DNA of 64,000 nucleotides from Hymenobacter daecheongensis DSM 21074 (GCF_900141805.1 NZ_FQYN01000001.1:310001-374000), one strand, 5' to 3'. Positions 35,388 to 44,488 are shown, counted from the first letter of the stretch. Notes: generated by a model from the letters alone, not told the origin. Numbers and translations are program-made.

Positions 35388-36137
35388 ATGTCCTTCCCTA
35401 TTCCCAAATTTCTCCTTGCGGGTTTGCTTGCGGCCGGGCCGTTTCTCACCTGCCGGGCGCAGGCCAATATGATGTCGGCGAACGACGTGCGCAACTTGTC
35501 GGCGGGCTACTACTCGGCGTATGAGTATGACCGGGTGGTGGCTAAAGCCGCCCTCACGCCCGAGCAGGCCTACTTCACCCCCGAGTGGCAGCCCGGCACC
35601 CTCTGGACGGCCGGCGGCGAAAAGGGCGGCGTGGCGGCCCTGCGCTACAACATGGCCCTGCGCCTGGTGGAAGTGCGCGACCCGGCCACACCAGCCGGGG
35701 TGCGCATTGTGCCGGTGGGTGGGCTGCGGGGCTTCACGCTGGGGCCCGAGGGCAAACCCGGCAGCCGCACCTTCGAAGCCCGGCTGGTGACCCGCGCCGC
35801 CAACAGCCGCAACTTCTTCGAGGTGCTCACTGAAGGCCCGCTTCAGCTGCTGCTACAGCACGGCATCGATGAGAAAGAGGCTACCTGGATTGCGGCCTAC
35901 AACCTCGAAACCCGGCCCGCCTCGGTCAGCCGCGTCACGAGGCTTTTTGTGGCGAAGCCCGGCCTGAGCACCGTGGAGGAGCTGCCGCTGAAGCGTAAGG
36001 CCGTGGAAAAGCTATTCGTCCCGTATGCGTCGGAGGTAGCCAGCTACGCCACCGGGAAAAAACTCAGCTACGAGCAGGTGCCCGACCTGGTGTGGCTCGT
36101 GAATTATTATAATACGCTGTCGAAAGCGCCGCAATAG
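35388..36137 (+). CDS. Secreted hypothetical protein, first gene of a two-gene unit
   Basis: 249 residues with a signal peptide (MSFPIPKFLLAGLLAAGPFL, cleavage near CRAQA). The mature domain has no family I can name. It is mixed alpha/beta with a recurrent 'VRIVPVGGLRGFTLGPEG' region and a helical C-terminus (SYEQVPDLVWLVNYYN). Its stop codon TAG is immediately followed by the ATG of the Asp-box protein, so the two are translationally linked. It may assist or modify that surface protein. Confidence 0.65.
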   Translation: MSFPIPKFLLAGLLAAGPFLTCRAQANMMSANDVRNLSAGYYSAYEYDRVVAKAALTPEQAYFTPEWQPGTLWTAGGEKGGVAALRYNMALRLVEVRDPATPAGVRIVPVGGLRGFTLGPEGKPGSRTFEARLVTRAANSRNFFEVLTEGPLQLLLQHGIDEKEATWIAAYNLETRPASVSRVTRLFVAKPGLSTVEELPLKRKAVEKLFVPYASEVASYATGKKLSYEQVPDLVWLVNYYNTLSKAPQ

Positions 36138-37724
36138 ATGAAAAAACGACTATTCCTCGCCTCTATTCTGGCCGGTGCCATGCTGCTGCCAACTGCCGTG
36201 CGGGCCCAGTCGGGGCACCCGAACGTGCTGGTGAGCACCCGCAGCAGCCCGGAGGAAACCGCCATTGCCATCAACCCCAAAAACACCCAGGAGCTGGTGG
36301 CCGGGGCCAACATCAGCAACCAGTACTTCAGCACCGACGGCGGCCAGACCTGGACCTGGCGGCCCCTGACCTCGCCCCACGGCGTGTGGGGCGACCCTTG
36401 CGTGGTGGCTGACACCACCGGCGCGTTCTACTTCTTTCACCTCTCCAACCCCGGCAACTCGGGCCTGAGCTTTCCCTTCATCGACCGGATGCAGGTGCAG
36501 CGGGCGGCCACAGCGGCCGCGCCGTTCAGCTTTCGGGGATATTTTGGGCTGAACCCGCCCAAGCAGCAGGACAAGGAATGGGTGGCCGTGAACCGCAAGA
36601 CGAACGCCTTTTACGCCACCTGGACCGAGTTTGACACCTACGGCAGCGTGGCCCCCACCGACAGTTCGCGCATCGTATTCAGCAAGTCGCTGAACCAGGG
36701 CCTGACCTGGACCACGCCGCGCCGCATCAGCAAAGTGAGCGGCGATGCAGCCGACGAGGACAACACGGTGGAGGGCGCAGTGCCGGCCGTGGGGCCAAAT
36801 GGGGAAATTTACACGGCCTGGGCCGGGCCGCTGGGCCTCACCTTCAACCGCTCCCTCGATGAGGGCCAGACCTGGCTGCCCCGCGAAAAAGTAATCAGCA
36901 CGGTGCCCGGCGGTTGGGATTTCGGCATCGCCGGCATCAGCCGCGCCAATGGCCTGCCCATCACGGCCTGCGACGTGAGCCGGGGGCCGCACCGGGGCAC
37001 TATCTACGTGAACTGGAGCGACCAGCGCAACGGCCCCTCCGACACCGACGTGTGGCTGATCAGCAGCACCGACGGCGGCCAGAGCTGGAGCGCGCCGCGC
37101 CGCGTGAACAACGACCCGGCCGGCCACCAGCAGTTTTTCACCTGGATGACCATCGACCAGGCCACCGGCTACCTGTGGTTTGTGTTCTATGACCGGCGCA
37201 GCTACCCCGCTTCGGCCAACGAAACCCGCACCGACGTGTACGGGGCCCGCAGCACCGACGGCGGCCGCACGTTCCAGAACTTCCGCCTCAGCCAAGCCCC
37301 GTTTACGCCCAACCCGAACGTGTTTTTTGGCGACTACACCAACATCACGGCCCACAATAACGTGGTACGCCCCATCTGGACGCGCCTCGACAACACCCAG
37401 CTCAGCGTCTGGACGGCCCTGATCGACGTGACGGTGCTGGCCAGCAAGAAGTCCGCTTTGCCCGGCCTGAGTTTGCAGGTATACCCCAACCCCGCCCGCG
37501 AGGCCGTGCAGGCCGCCCTGCAGCTGCCGGTGGCCGCCCCCGTCACGGTGCGCCTGCGTAGCGCCGATGGCCGCCTCGTCCGCACCCTGCTCGACCACGC
37601 GCCGCTGCCTACCGGCCAGCGCCAGCTGGTGATTCCGGTGGCGGAGCTGGCCGCCGGGGTGTATGTGCTGGAGGCCGAGGTGGGCGACTACAGCCTGCAC
37701 CGCAAGGTGATGGTGGTGCATTAG
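36138..37724 (+). CDS. Asp-box (sialidase-like) beta-propeller protein with T9SS sorting domain
   Basis: 528 residues, signal peptide about 1-24. It contains at least five Asp-box motifs of the S-x-D-x-G-x-x-W type (STDGGQTW, SLNQGLTW, SLDEGQTW, STDGGQSW, STDGGRTF), as in BNR/sialidase propellers. I do not recognise the sialidase RIP motif or catalytic triad, so exo-sialidase activity is not supported. A T9SS type A sorting domain starts at LQVYPNPAREAVQ (about residue 450). It is probably surface-exposed or secreted. It begins directly after the stop of the preceding gene, and a strong terminator follows. Confidence 0.75.
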   Translation: MKKRLFLASILAGAMLLPTAVRAQSGHPNVLVSTRSSPEETAIAINPKNTQELVAGANISNQYFSTDGGQTWTWRPLTSPHGVWGDPCVVADTTGAFYFFHLSNPGNSGLSFPFIDRMQVQRAATAAAPFSFRGYFGLNPPKQQDKEWVAVNRKTNAFYATWTEFDTYGSVAPTDSSRIVFSKSLNQGLTWTTPRRISKVSGDAADEDNTVEGAVPAVGPNGEIYTAWAGPLGLTFNRSLDEGQTWLPREKVISTVPGGWDFGIAGISRANGLPITACDVSRGPHRGTIYVNWSDQRNGPSDTDVWLISSTDGGQSWSAPRRVNNDPAGHQQFFTWMTIDQATGYLWFVFYDRRSYPASANETRTDVYGARSTDGGRTFQNFRLSQAPFTPNPNVFFGDYTNITAHNNVVRPIWTRLDNTQLSVWTALIDVTVLASKKSALPGLSLQVYPNPAREAVQAALQLPVAAPVTVRLRSADGRLVRTLLDHAPLPTGQRQLVIPVAELAAGVYVLEAEVGDYSLHRKVMVVH

Positions 37725-37741
37725 GCTGTGCTATTGAAAGT

Positions 37742-37776
37742 AAAAAAGGGCCGCTGACGAATCAGCGGCCCTTTTC
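37742..37776. terminator. Bidirectional terminator
   Basis: AAAAAAGGGCCGCTGA-CGAA-TCAGCGGCCCTTTTC: a 14-bp stem with A and T runs at both ends, between convergent genes (stop codons at 37724 and 37798). Confidence 0.93.
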
Positions 37777-37797
37777 TATTGGCTTTCCAACCGGCCT

Positions 37798-38331
37798 CTA
37801 CAGCGGGTCGGCGGTTACTTTGAAGCGGGTTTCTTCCTTCACCGTAATTTCCTTAGTGGTGGCGGCCCGCACGGCTACTTCGGTGTAGAGCGTGTAGTTG
37901 GGGGCCTTGATGTACTTATCGAGCGGCGTATTGGTCGAAGTCAATTCAATAGACTGCGCCCCGCGCGGCACGTCGTCCAGAAAGGCCATCACCACCTTGT
38001 CGTTCTGGTCGGTGCCGATGGAGATTTTGATGCTTTTCAGGAAATCGAAGTTCTCCGTGGTCGGGTCGGTAATGGTGAGCGTGAGCTTGCTCAGCTTCAC
38101 GTCCTTCACCAGGTCGGCGCGGGTATTGTTGTTGCTGAAAGTTTCGGAGGCGCGGTTGGTCACGGGCACCGGCAGCACCACCGGAATGGAGCTGATAAGC
38201 GGCGTGGCCGGAATCTTGAAGCTCTGGGTATCCGAAATCTCGAAGGTGAGCAACTCGTTTATCTTCTTGCAGCTAAAGGTACCGATGAGCAGCAGCAGCA
38301 GCACGACGGCCAGCAATTGGGTTTTTTTCAT
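37798..38331 (-). CDS. Hypothetical lipoprotein
   Basis: 177 residues. MKKTQLLAVVLLLLLIGTFS then CKK gives a signal peptide and lipobox (TFSC), so it is probably an outer-membrane or periplasmic lipoprotein. The mature region is rich in beta-forming residues and Thr (LSKLTLTITDPTTENFDFLK; SIELTSTNTPLD), suggesting an immunoglobulin-like sandwich. No family is recognised. A possible -7 box TATTTTCG lies upstream. Confidence 0.7.
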   Translation of the reverse strand: MKKTQLLAVVLLLLLIGTFSCKKINELLTFEISDTQSFKIPATPLISSIPVVLPVPVTNRASETFSNNNTRADLVKDVKLSKLTLTITDPTTENFDFLKSIKISIGTDQNDKVVMAFLDDVPRGAQSIELTSTNTPLDKYIKAPNYTLYTEVAVRAATTKEITVKEETRFKVTADPL

Positions 38332-38423
38332 GAGGAATACAGGTTCGGAGAAGTAGCGAAAATACGCCTTGGCTTAACGAGCGGCAGGCCGGAATTAGTG
38401 CCGCCATCGGTGCGGGGCGCGGG

Positions 38424-39632
38424 TTAGTCCATCATATCGGCGGCGCGGGGCGGCTCGTGCTTAAAGTCGGGGTTCCAGCTCATCGGGTACTTCTCATCGA
38501 GGTAGGGCAGCGCGGCTTCGGTGAGGTAGAGCGGCCGAAACGTATCCACCATCACGGCCAGTTCGTGGGTTTCCTTTTTGCCCAGGCTGGCCTCCACGGT
38601 GCCGGGGTGCGGCCCGTGCGGAATGCCGCTCGGATGCACCGTGAATGAAGCCAGATCAATGCCCTTGCGCGACATAAAATTGCCGGCCACATAATACAGC
38701 ACCTCGTCCGAATCGACGTTGGAATGGTTGTAAGGGGCCGGAATGCTCAGCGGATGGTAGTCGAACAGGCGCGGCACGAAGGAGCAGATGACGAAGTTGT
38801 GGGCCTCGAAGTGCTGGTGCACGGGCGGCGGCTGGTGCAGGCGGCCGGTTATCGGCTCAAAGTCGTGAATGCTGGTGGCGTAGGGGTAAAAGTAGCCGTC
38901 CCAGCCCACCACGTCGAAGGGCGAGTGGGCGTAGGTGAGCTGGTGCAGGAAGCCTTCCTTCTTGATTTTGACCAGGTACTCGCCCGATTCCTGCACGTCG
39001 TCAGTAATCAATTCGGCCGGCGGCCGGATGTCCCGCTCGCAGTAGGGCGAGTGCTCCAGCAGCTGCCCGAAATGGTTGCGGTAGCGCCGGCACGTCTCCA
39101 CCGGGCTGAACGACTCGATGATGAGCAGCCGCACCGGGCCTTCATCGAAGTGCAGCTGATGAATGATGGTGCGCGGAATCACGACGTAGTCGCCGGGCTC
39201 GAAGCGCACGATGCCCAGCTGGCTCCACAGCTCGCCGCTGCCTTCGTGCACAAAAATCACCTCGTCGGCCAGCGCGTTTTTGTAGTAATACTGCATCCGC
39301 CGCTCGGTGGGGTTGCAGATGCTCATGGTCACGTCGGCGTTGCCGAGCATGGTTTGGCGGGCGGCCAGGTAGTCGCCGCCGGTGGTGGTTTGGGCCAGTG
39401 TGCGCAGGTGGCTGGGAGCCAGCGGCCGGTCTTTCAGCAGCTTGGGGCCGTACGGTAGCGGCTCACCCACGCTTTTTATCTGGGTAGGCGGGTGAATGTG
39501 GTAGAGCAAGGACGACACGCCATGAAAGCCCAGCGTGCCCACCAGCTGCTCGGCGTAGAGCGTGCCGTCGGGTTGGCGGAACTGGGTGTGGCGCTTGCGC
39601 GGAATCTGGCCGAGGCGGTGGTAGTAAGCCAT
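38424..39632 (-). CDS. hmgA: Homogentisate 1,2-dioxygenase
   Basis: 402 residues. It opens the ring of homogentisate in tyrosine/phenylalanine catabolism. The fold is a double cupin; 'DEVIFVHEGSGELWSQLGIV' and 'PGDYVVIPRTIIHQL' form the first cupin. The second contains the iron-site region 'NHSNVDSDEVLYYVAGNFMS' and 'GIPHGPHPGTVE'. Length and motifs fit the bacterial family. It lies alone; the neighbouring pathway genes (fumarylacetoacetase, maleylacetoacetate isomerase) are not in this window. Confidence 0.93.
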   Translation of the reverse strand: MAYYHRLGQIPRKRHTQFRQPDGTLYAEQLVGTLGFHGVSSLLYHIHPPTQIKSVGEPLPYGPKLLKDRPLAPSHLRTLAQTTTGGDYLAARQTMLGNADVTMSICNPTERRMQYYYKNALADEVIFVHEGSGELWSQLGIVRFEPGDYVVIPRTIIHQLHFDEGPVRLLIIESFSPVETCRRYRNHFGQLLEHSPYCERDIRPPAELITDDVQESGEYLVKIKKEGFLHQLTYAHSPFDVVGWDGYFYPYATSIHDFEPITGRLHQPPPVHQHFEAHNFVICSFVPRLFDYHPLSIPAPYNHSNVDSDEVLYYVAGNFMSRKGIDLASFTVHPSGIPHGPHPGTVEASLGKKETHELAVMVDTFRPLYLTEAALPYLDEKYPMSWNPDFKHEPPRAADMMD

Positions 39633-39848
39633 GCGAAACGAGCTTTTGCGGGTGGAAAGCGGGTGGGAGTCCGTAGCGTGAAGGTACGCAGCCGCCCGCA
39701 GAAACGGATACCGGGCCGGGCAGGCATCTTTTGCCTTTGGCGAACCAATAAGAGGAGCTGAGCATTCTGCCTGGCGGACTATTCAGGCCCGCGCTTTGCC
39801 ACCAAGCAGCAGCTGGCCGCCCGCCCCAAAAACAGGCGGTAACTTGCG

Positions 39849-39857
39849 CCCCCCCCC
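39849..39857. repeat. Homopolymeric C tract (9 nt)
   Basis: Nine consecutive C residues lie 40 nt upstream of the GTG start of the transglutaminase gene, inside the likely promoter region. Such tracts can slip during replication. Confidence 0.6.
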
Positions 39858-39897
39858 GGATTAGCTGCCCGCGGCGGCTTCACTTTTTTCCTCTTTC

Positions 39898-40920
39898 GTG
39901 CTCTTTCCTGCTCTCCTCTGGCCCCTGCTGCTGGCCTTCGCCGCCGGCCCCCCGGCCCCGGCCGACAAGCCGGCGGCTCCGGCTCCGCTGCGTAGCCGCA
40001 CGTTTTCGTTCGACTACACCGCTCGCCTACACGACCTGCCCGCGGGCACCAAACAGCTCGACCTCTGGCTGCCCGTGCCCCACTCCGACAAGTCGCAGCA
40101 CATAGCGGCGGTGCAGGTTACGGCACCCTATCCGTATGAAATCCTGACCGGCCAGTATGGAAACAAGGTGCTGCACCTGCGGGTGCAAAACCCGCCGGCG
40201 GCCGGCTTTGCGGTGCATATGGCGGTGCAGGCCGTGCGCCGCGAGCACCGCAACCCGATGCTGGGTGCCGCACCCGCCAAAAAAGCCCCCAAAGAAGCCC
40301 CCGACCCCAACCTGCAGCGGTGGCTCCAACCCGACAACCTCGGCCCGCTCGACCCCAAAATCCGGCTGTGGGCGCAGGAAGTGGCAGCCAACGCCAACGC
40401 CCAAACCGAGCTCGAAAAAGCCCAGGCTATATACAACCACGTCGTGAGCACCGTGAAATACGACAAGAGCGGCCAGGGCTGGGGCCGCGGCGACATCTAC
40501 TACGCCTGCGATGCCCGCCAGGGCAACTGTACCGATTTTCACGCCGTGTTCATTGGCTACTGCCGCGCCCTGGGGATTCCGGCCCGCTTCAGCATCGGCT
40601 TCCCGCTGCCGCCCGAGCGGGGCAGCGGCGAGGTGAAAGGCTACCACTGCTGGGCCGAGTTTTTCACGAAGCAAACCGGCTGGGTGCCCGTCGATGCCTC
40701 CGAAGCGGCCAAAGCCCCTGCCCGGCGCGCCTACTTCTTCGGAGCCCACGACGAAAACCGCCTCGAATTTTCCCGCGGCCGCGACCTGACCCTGACCCCG
40801 CAGCAGCAGGGCGCCGCGCTCAACTATTTCATCTACCCCTACGCCGAGGCCGACGGCCAGCCTTTCACTGGCATCGACAAGCAGTTCACTTACAAAGACC
40901 TGCCGGCTACGGGAAAGTAG
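39898..40920 (+). CDS. Transglutaminase-like domain protein
   Basis: 340 residues from a GTG start (no upstream in-frame ATG gives a better protein). A signal-like N-terminus (MLFPALLWPLLLAFAAG) is followed by a Pro/Ala stretch. The N-terminal beta domain (about 30-120) precedes the transglutaminase-like core, with the catalytic triad in GNCTDFHAVFIGYCRALGIP (Cys ~216), GYHCWAEF (His) and VPVDASEA (Asp). It is probably a periplasmic or secreted cysteine protease or peptidoglycan-related enzyme. Nine C residues lie 40 bp before the start. Confidence 0.8.
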   Translation: MLFPALLWPLLLAFAAGPPAPADKPAAPAPLRSRTFSFDYTARLHDLPAGTKQLDLWLPVPHSDKSQHIAAVQVTAPYPYEILTGQYGNKVLHLRVQNPPAAGFAVHMAVQAVRREHRNPMLGAAPAKKAPKEAPDPNLQRWLQPDNLGPLDPKIRLWAQEVAANANAQTELEKAQAIYNHVVSTVKYDKSGQGWGRGDIYYACDARQGNCTDFHAVFIGYCRALGIPARFSIGFPLPPERGSGEVKGYHCWAEFFTKQTGWVPVDASEAAKAPARRAYFFGAHDENRLEFSRGRDLTLTPQQQGAALNYFIYPYAEADGQPFTGIDKQFTYKDLPATGK

Positions 40921-40937
40921 AATAATGTGCTACAATT

Positions 40938-41045
40938 AGCCCCAGCGGGGCGGCATGTCGGTAGATATTCTGCCCTCCTTAAATCTCAAAAGCCCCAGCG
41001 GGGCGACACCAATCGTCCCGGCGAAGGTGCCGCCCCGCTGGGGCT
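40938..41045. repeat. Family B inverted repeat, copy 2
   Basis: A half-arm AGCCCCAGCGGGGCGGCA (40938-40955) is followed by a full hairpin with about 20-nt arms (40990-41009 and 41026-41045). Order and orientation are reversed relative to copy 1 at 18255-18361. It starts 17 bp past the transglutaminase stop. Confidence 0.85.
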
Positions 41046-41087
41046 GGTTTGTGGCAAAACTTAGCCAGTAGCCCCTGGTAGCAGACC

Positions 41088-41244
41088 AGCCGCAGAGCGG
41101 CGACAGGTTTGTAGCAGTGAGTTAGCAGAAAGAGCAAACAAGCCGCGTAGCGGTGACAGAACCGTTCGGGCATTTCTGTCATCGCTACGCGGCTTTTTTC
41201 TTTTACTCGTTTTTATTCTACAAACCTGTCGCCGCTCTGCGGCT
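41088..41244. repeat. Family A nested inverted repeat, copy 2
   Basis: Outer arms 41088-41114 and 41218-41244 (27 nt each), inner arms about 41141-41161 and 41174-41196. Total 157 bp, with the same arrangement as copy 1. With the family B copy it fills the 397-bp spacer between the convergent transglutaminase and Ctp genes. Confidence 0.9.
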
Positions 41245-41317
41245 GTTCTGCTCCTTTGCGTGCTGCCCGGTATTACAAAACTGGTGCGGCTGTTCTGCTG
41301 TTCGCGGGTGCAAACCG

Positions 41318-43015
41318 TTACTGCTTCAGCGTGATGCCCTGCATCAACGAACCATTACCATCCGTCACGGCGTGGAAGGCTTGCTGCAGCTCGTGGTCCT
41401 GCTCGCGCAGCACCTGGTAGTAGGCGGTTTTGCCGTAGGCGCTACGAGCAATGTGAGCCTTGAGCTGGTTGCGCAACAGGGCCGTGCAGCGGCGCAGGCC
41501 GGCTACATCGTTCGGAATGCCGTCGTGGTTGGCCTTCACGGTGAGGGCCTGCAGCTGAGTGTCGGAGATGCGGAAGCTGGTGTTGAACTGCTCGAAGCGC
41601 ATGGCTTCCAGCTCGTCGCGGTGGTCCTGGAAGAAGTTCAAGGCAAACTCGCGGATCAGGTTGTGGCTCTGCAGGCGGGTGTAGTAGGCTGAGTACGCCG
41701 ACGTATCGCGGGGCACAAACAGATCGGGCATGATGCCGCCGCCGCCGTACACGGTGCGGCCCCGGTCGGTGCGGTAGCGCAGCGAGTCGGCGAAGTGGAT
41801 GCTGTCGGCGTGGAAATACTCGCCGTGCTGCATGCGGCGCGTCAGCTCCTTCTCATACGCCTCGGCCCCGCTCCGGTACGACTTCTGAATGCTGCGGCCC
41901 GAAGGCGTGTAGTAGCGGGCAATGGTGAGGCGCAGCTCCGAGCCATCATTGAGAGCAATAGGCTGCTGCACCAAGCCTTTGCCAAAGGTGCGGCGGCCCA
42001 CTACCAGGGCGCGGTCGTGGTCTTGCAAAGCGCCGGCCACCACTTCCGAGGCCGAGGCGCTGCCTTCATCCACCAGCACCACCAGCGGGCCATCTTCAAA
42101 CTCGCCCAGCGTGCGTGAGTAGGTTTGCGTGTCGTACTGGTCGCCTTTGCCTTCCGTGTACACCAGCTTCTTGGTGCCGCTGATAAACTCATCGGCCAGC
42201 TTGGTGGCGCGGTCGAGGTAGCCGCCGGGGTTGCCGCGCAAATCGAGTACGAGGCGGGTGAGGCCCTGCCGACGCAGGTCGCCGAGGGCCTGCTTGAACT
42301 CGTCGTAGGTGCCGCTGGCAAAGCGACTCACCTTGATGTAGCCGGTTTCGTTGTCGAGCATGTAGGCCACGTCTACCGAGCTGTTCGGAATGCGGTTGCG
42401 GTTCACCGCTACCGTCATCGGCTTCGACTGGTGGCGGCGCTGCACCAGCAGCTGCACGCTGCTGCCGCGCGGGCCGCGCAGCTTGCCAAACATCTGCTCG
42501 GTGCTGATGCGCACGCCCGACACGGCCACGCCATCTACGGCCAGGATCCGGTCGCCGGGCTGCAGGCCGGCCAGTTCGGCGGGGCCGCCGCTCAGGGGCG
42601 AAACCACCGTCACGGTATCATGAAACAGGTTGAACTCCACGCCTACCCCATCGAAGTCGCTCTGCAGGAAGGCCGAAGCCTGCTGCTGCTGCCGGGCCGG
42701 AATGAACACGGAGTGCGGATCGAGGCGCTCCAGCATCCGGGTAATGGCGTAGTCCGACAGCGCCTCAGCATCCACCGAGTCCACGTAGTCGCGGTCCACG
42801 TAGCTCAGGATTTCCTTGAACTTGAGGTAGCCCCGGGCCGTGCCGTCGGGGTTTTGCTCGGAGGCGCGAAACGGGTTGGCTCCCACCAGAATGCCGCAGG
42901 CCAGCACCAGCGCCAGCAACAACGGCTGGCGAATCTGGGCCCGCGTGTTGCGCGGGGCCGCAGCGGGCTCCGCCGCAGGGCGGGGCACCGGAGCAACAGT
43001 CGACTCGTCGGTCAT
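41318..43015 (-). CDS. S41 family C-terminal processing protease
   Basis: 565 residues from the ATG at 43015 (MTDESTVAPVPRPAAE); the 46-residue 5' extension (to 43153) does not resemble the family. One N-terminal membrane anchor (about 31-48) is followed by a PDZ domain (about 125-200) and the tail-specific protease core. The catalytic Ser321 in DEGSASASE and Lys346 in RTFGKGLVQ are separated by 25 residues, as expected. 'VLDLRGNPGGYLDRA' is typical. It acts in the periplasm, trimming protein C-termini. The ~200 C-terminal residues are extra and hydrophilic. Confidence 0.92.
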   Translation of the reverse strand: MTDESTVAPVPRPAAEPAAAPRNTRAQIRQPLLLALVLACGILVGANPFRASEQNPDGTARGYLKFKEILSYVDRDYVDSVDAEALSDYAITRMLERLDPHSVFIPARQQQQASAFLQSDFDGVGVEFNLFHDTVTVVSPLSGGPAELAGLQPGDRILAVDGVAVSGVRISTEQMFGKLRGPRGSSVQLLVQRRHQSKPMTVAVNRNRIPNSSVDVAYMLDNETGYIKVSRFASGTYDEFKQALGDLRRQGLTRLVLDLRGNPGGYLDRATKLADEFISGTKKLVYTEGKGDQYDTQTYSRTLGEFEDGPLVVLVDEGSASASEVVAGALQDHDRALVVGRRTFGKGLVQQPIALNDGSELRLTIARYYTPSGRSIQKSYRSGAEAYEKELTRRMQHGEYFHADSIHFADSLRYRTDRGRTVYGGGGIMPDLFVPRDTSAYSAYYTRLQSHNLIREFALNFFQDHRDELEAMRFEQFNTSFRISDTQLQALTVKANHDGIPNDVAGLRRCTALLRNQLKAHIARSAYGKTAYYQVLREQDHELQQAFHAVTDGNGSLMQGITLKQ

Positions 43016-43436
43016 AAGCAGTTGAGAGTGTACAAGTTTGGTCGATAATTCGAATGCTTGCCGGGGGTTATCCTTCAAAAATATTGAAACTTTTCTAAGA
43101 AACCCAGGTGCTACATGGCAGCATAGCAATTTTCCAATAACAGTGCAATTCATTATTTATTAAGCGCAATAAAACCCTTATTCATCCGAAAAAACAGCTT
43201 CCCGACGGGTGATTCAACCAACTATAAACCAAAGGTAGTTTTATGACTTTACGAAGGACCAGTTGATTCGCTCAATGCCGGTACCCAGCCGTTTGGCCAA
43301 GGCTTTCACCCGTTGAACCATGACCGAGTCTGGTAGCCGGAAACTTACCTTTGTCTGACAGTCGTATCTTTGCGAACCCGGCTGCTAACTTCAGCGCGGA
43401 CTGTGCGGTTGTCCTTATCTCCCTTTCTCTTCACCG
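43016..43436. other. Divergent intergenic region with several promoter-like boxes
   Basis: 421 bp between the divergent Ctp protease and ruvX starts. -7-like boxes are TACCTTTG on the minus strand at 43237-43230 and, on the plus strand, TACCTTTG (43346-43353) and TATCTTTG (43365-43372). None has a TTTG at the ideal 19-20 nt spacing, so they are candidates only. If the minus box is used, the protease mRNA would have a leader of more than 200 nt. No RNA gene is recognised. Confidence 0.5.
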
Positions 43437-43847
43437 ATGGGCCGAATTCTTGCCATCGATTACGGCACCAAGCGCGTGGGGCTGGCCGTGACGGACCCGC
43501 TGCAGCTCATTGCCACACCTCTGGAAACCATTCATAGCCAGGAGCTTCTGGCCTACGTGAAGGCGTATCACCAGCGCGAGCCGCTGGCGGCGCTGGTGGT
43601 GGGCATGCCGCGCACGCTGCTCAACGAAGACACGAACGTGACCAGCGCCGTAGTGGGCCTGATCCGGACGCTGCGCCGGGAGCTGCCCGAGCTGCCGCTG
43701 CACGAGATTGACGAGCGCTACACTTCGCGCATGGCCCAGGCCGCGATGCTGAGCGGCGGCCTCTCCAAAAAAGACCGCCGCGACAAGGCCACCATCGACC
43801 GGGTGAGCGCCACCCTTATTCTACAATCCTTTCTCGAATCCCGATGA
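43437..43847 (+). CDS. ruvX: Putative pre-16S rRNA nuclease / Holliday junction resolvase RuvX (YqgF)
   Basis: 136 residues, full length for YqgF. RNase H-like fold: MGRILAIDYGTKRVGLAVTD carries the first catalytic Asp, 'ALVVGMPRTLLNEDTN' the middle strand, and 'EIDERYTSRMAQ' the second acidic residue. 'DRVSATLILQSFLES' closes the domain. YqgF processes the 5' end of 16S rRNA in E. coli. Its stop overlaps the def start by 4 bp (ATGA), so the two are translated together. Confidence 0.92.
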   Translation: MGRILAIDYGTKRVGLAVTDPLQLIATPLETIHSQELLAYVKAYHQREPLAALVVGMPRTLLNEDTNVTSAVVGLIRTLRRELPELPLHEIDERYTSRMAQAAMLSGGLSKKDRRDKATIDRVSATLILQSFLESR

Positions 43848-44461
43848 TTTACCCCATTGTTGCCTTTGGCGACCCGGTGCTGAAAACCCGCGCCAAAGAC
43901 ATTCCGGCCACCATGCCCGCCGCCGAGCTGAAACAGCTAATAGGCGACATGTACGACACCATGTACCATGCCCACGGCGTCGGGCTGGCCGCGCCCCAGA
44001 TTGGGAAAAGCGTCCGCCTGTTCGTGATTGACTCCACGCCCATGCTTGATGAGAACGACGAGGACGAAGCAGCCGAGAACGTGGAGGCAGGCGAGGCCGA
44101 CCCCACGGAAGCACCCGTGAAGCGAGCCTTCATCAACCCGGTGATGGTGAGCGAAACCGGCGAGGAATGGGGCTTTGAAGAAGGCTGCCTGAGCATTCCG
44201 GGCGTGCGCGAAATGGTGTACCGCCACGAAACCATCGTGATTCGCTACGAAGACGAAAACCGCGTGGCCCGCGAGGAAACCTTTTCCGGCATGACGGCCC
44301 GCGTGATTCAGCACGAGTACGACCACCTGGAGGGCGTGCTGTTCACGGACCTGATTTCGGGCTTTAAGAAGCAGCTCATCAAAGGCAAGCTCACCCGCAT
44401 CAGCAAGGGCGACGTGAATGCCGACTACCGGATGCGCTTCGCCGGCCAGGGTCGGCGGTAA
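43844..44461 (+). CDS. def: Peptide deformylase
   Basis: Removes the formyl group from new N-termini. 205 residues. Motifs: GVGLAAPQIG (45-54), EEGCLSIPG (C115 metal ligand) and QHEYDHLEG (H157, E158, H161). An acidic insertion of about 24 residues (67-90, mostly Asp, Glu and Ala) lies before RAFINP. Bacteroidota deformylases often have some acidic insert here, but this one looks long. Translationally coupled to ruvX. Confidence 0.95.
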   Translation: MIYPIVAFGDPVLKTRAKDIPATMPAAELKQLIGDMYDTMYHAHGVGLAAPQIGKSVRLFVIDSTPMLDENDEDEAAENVEAGEADPTEAPVKRAFINPVMVSETGEEWGFEEGCLSIPGVREMVYRHETIVIRYEDENRVAREETFSGMTARVIQHEYDHLEGVLFTDLISGFKKQLIKGKLTRISKGDVNADYRMRFAGQGRR

Positions 44462-44488
44462 TTCAGAACGTAGCAGAACGCAACCCGT

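Noticed and set aside
36138..37724. True exo-alpha-sialidase
   Set aside because: Asp boxes are present, but I could not find the RIP motif, arginine triad or Tyr/Glu pair of sialidases.
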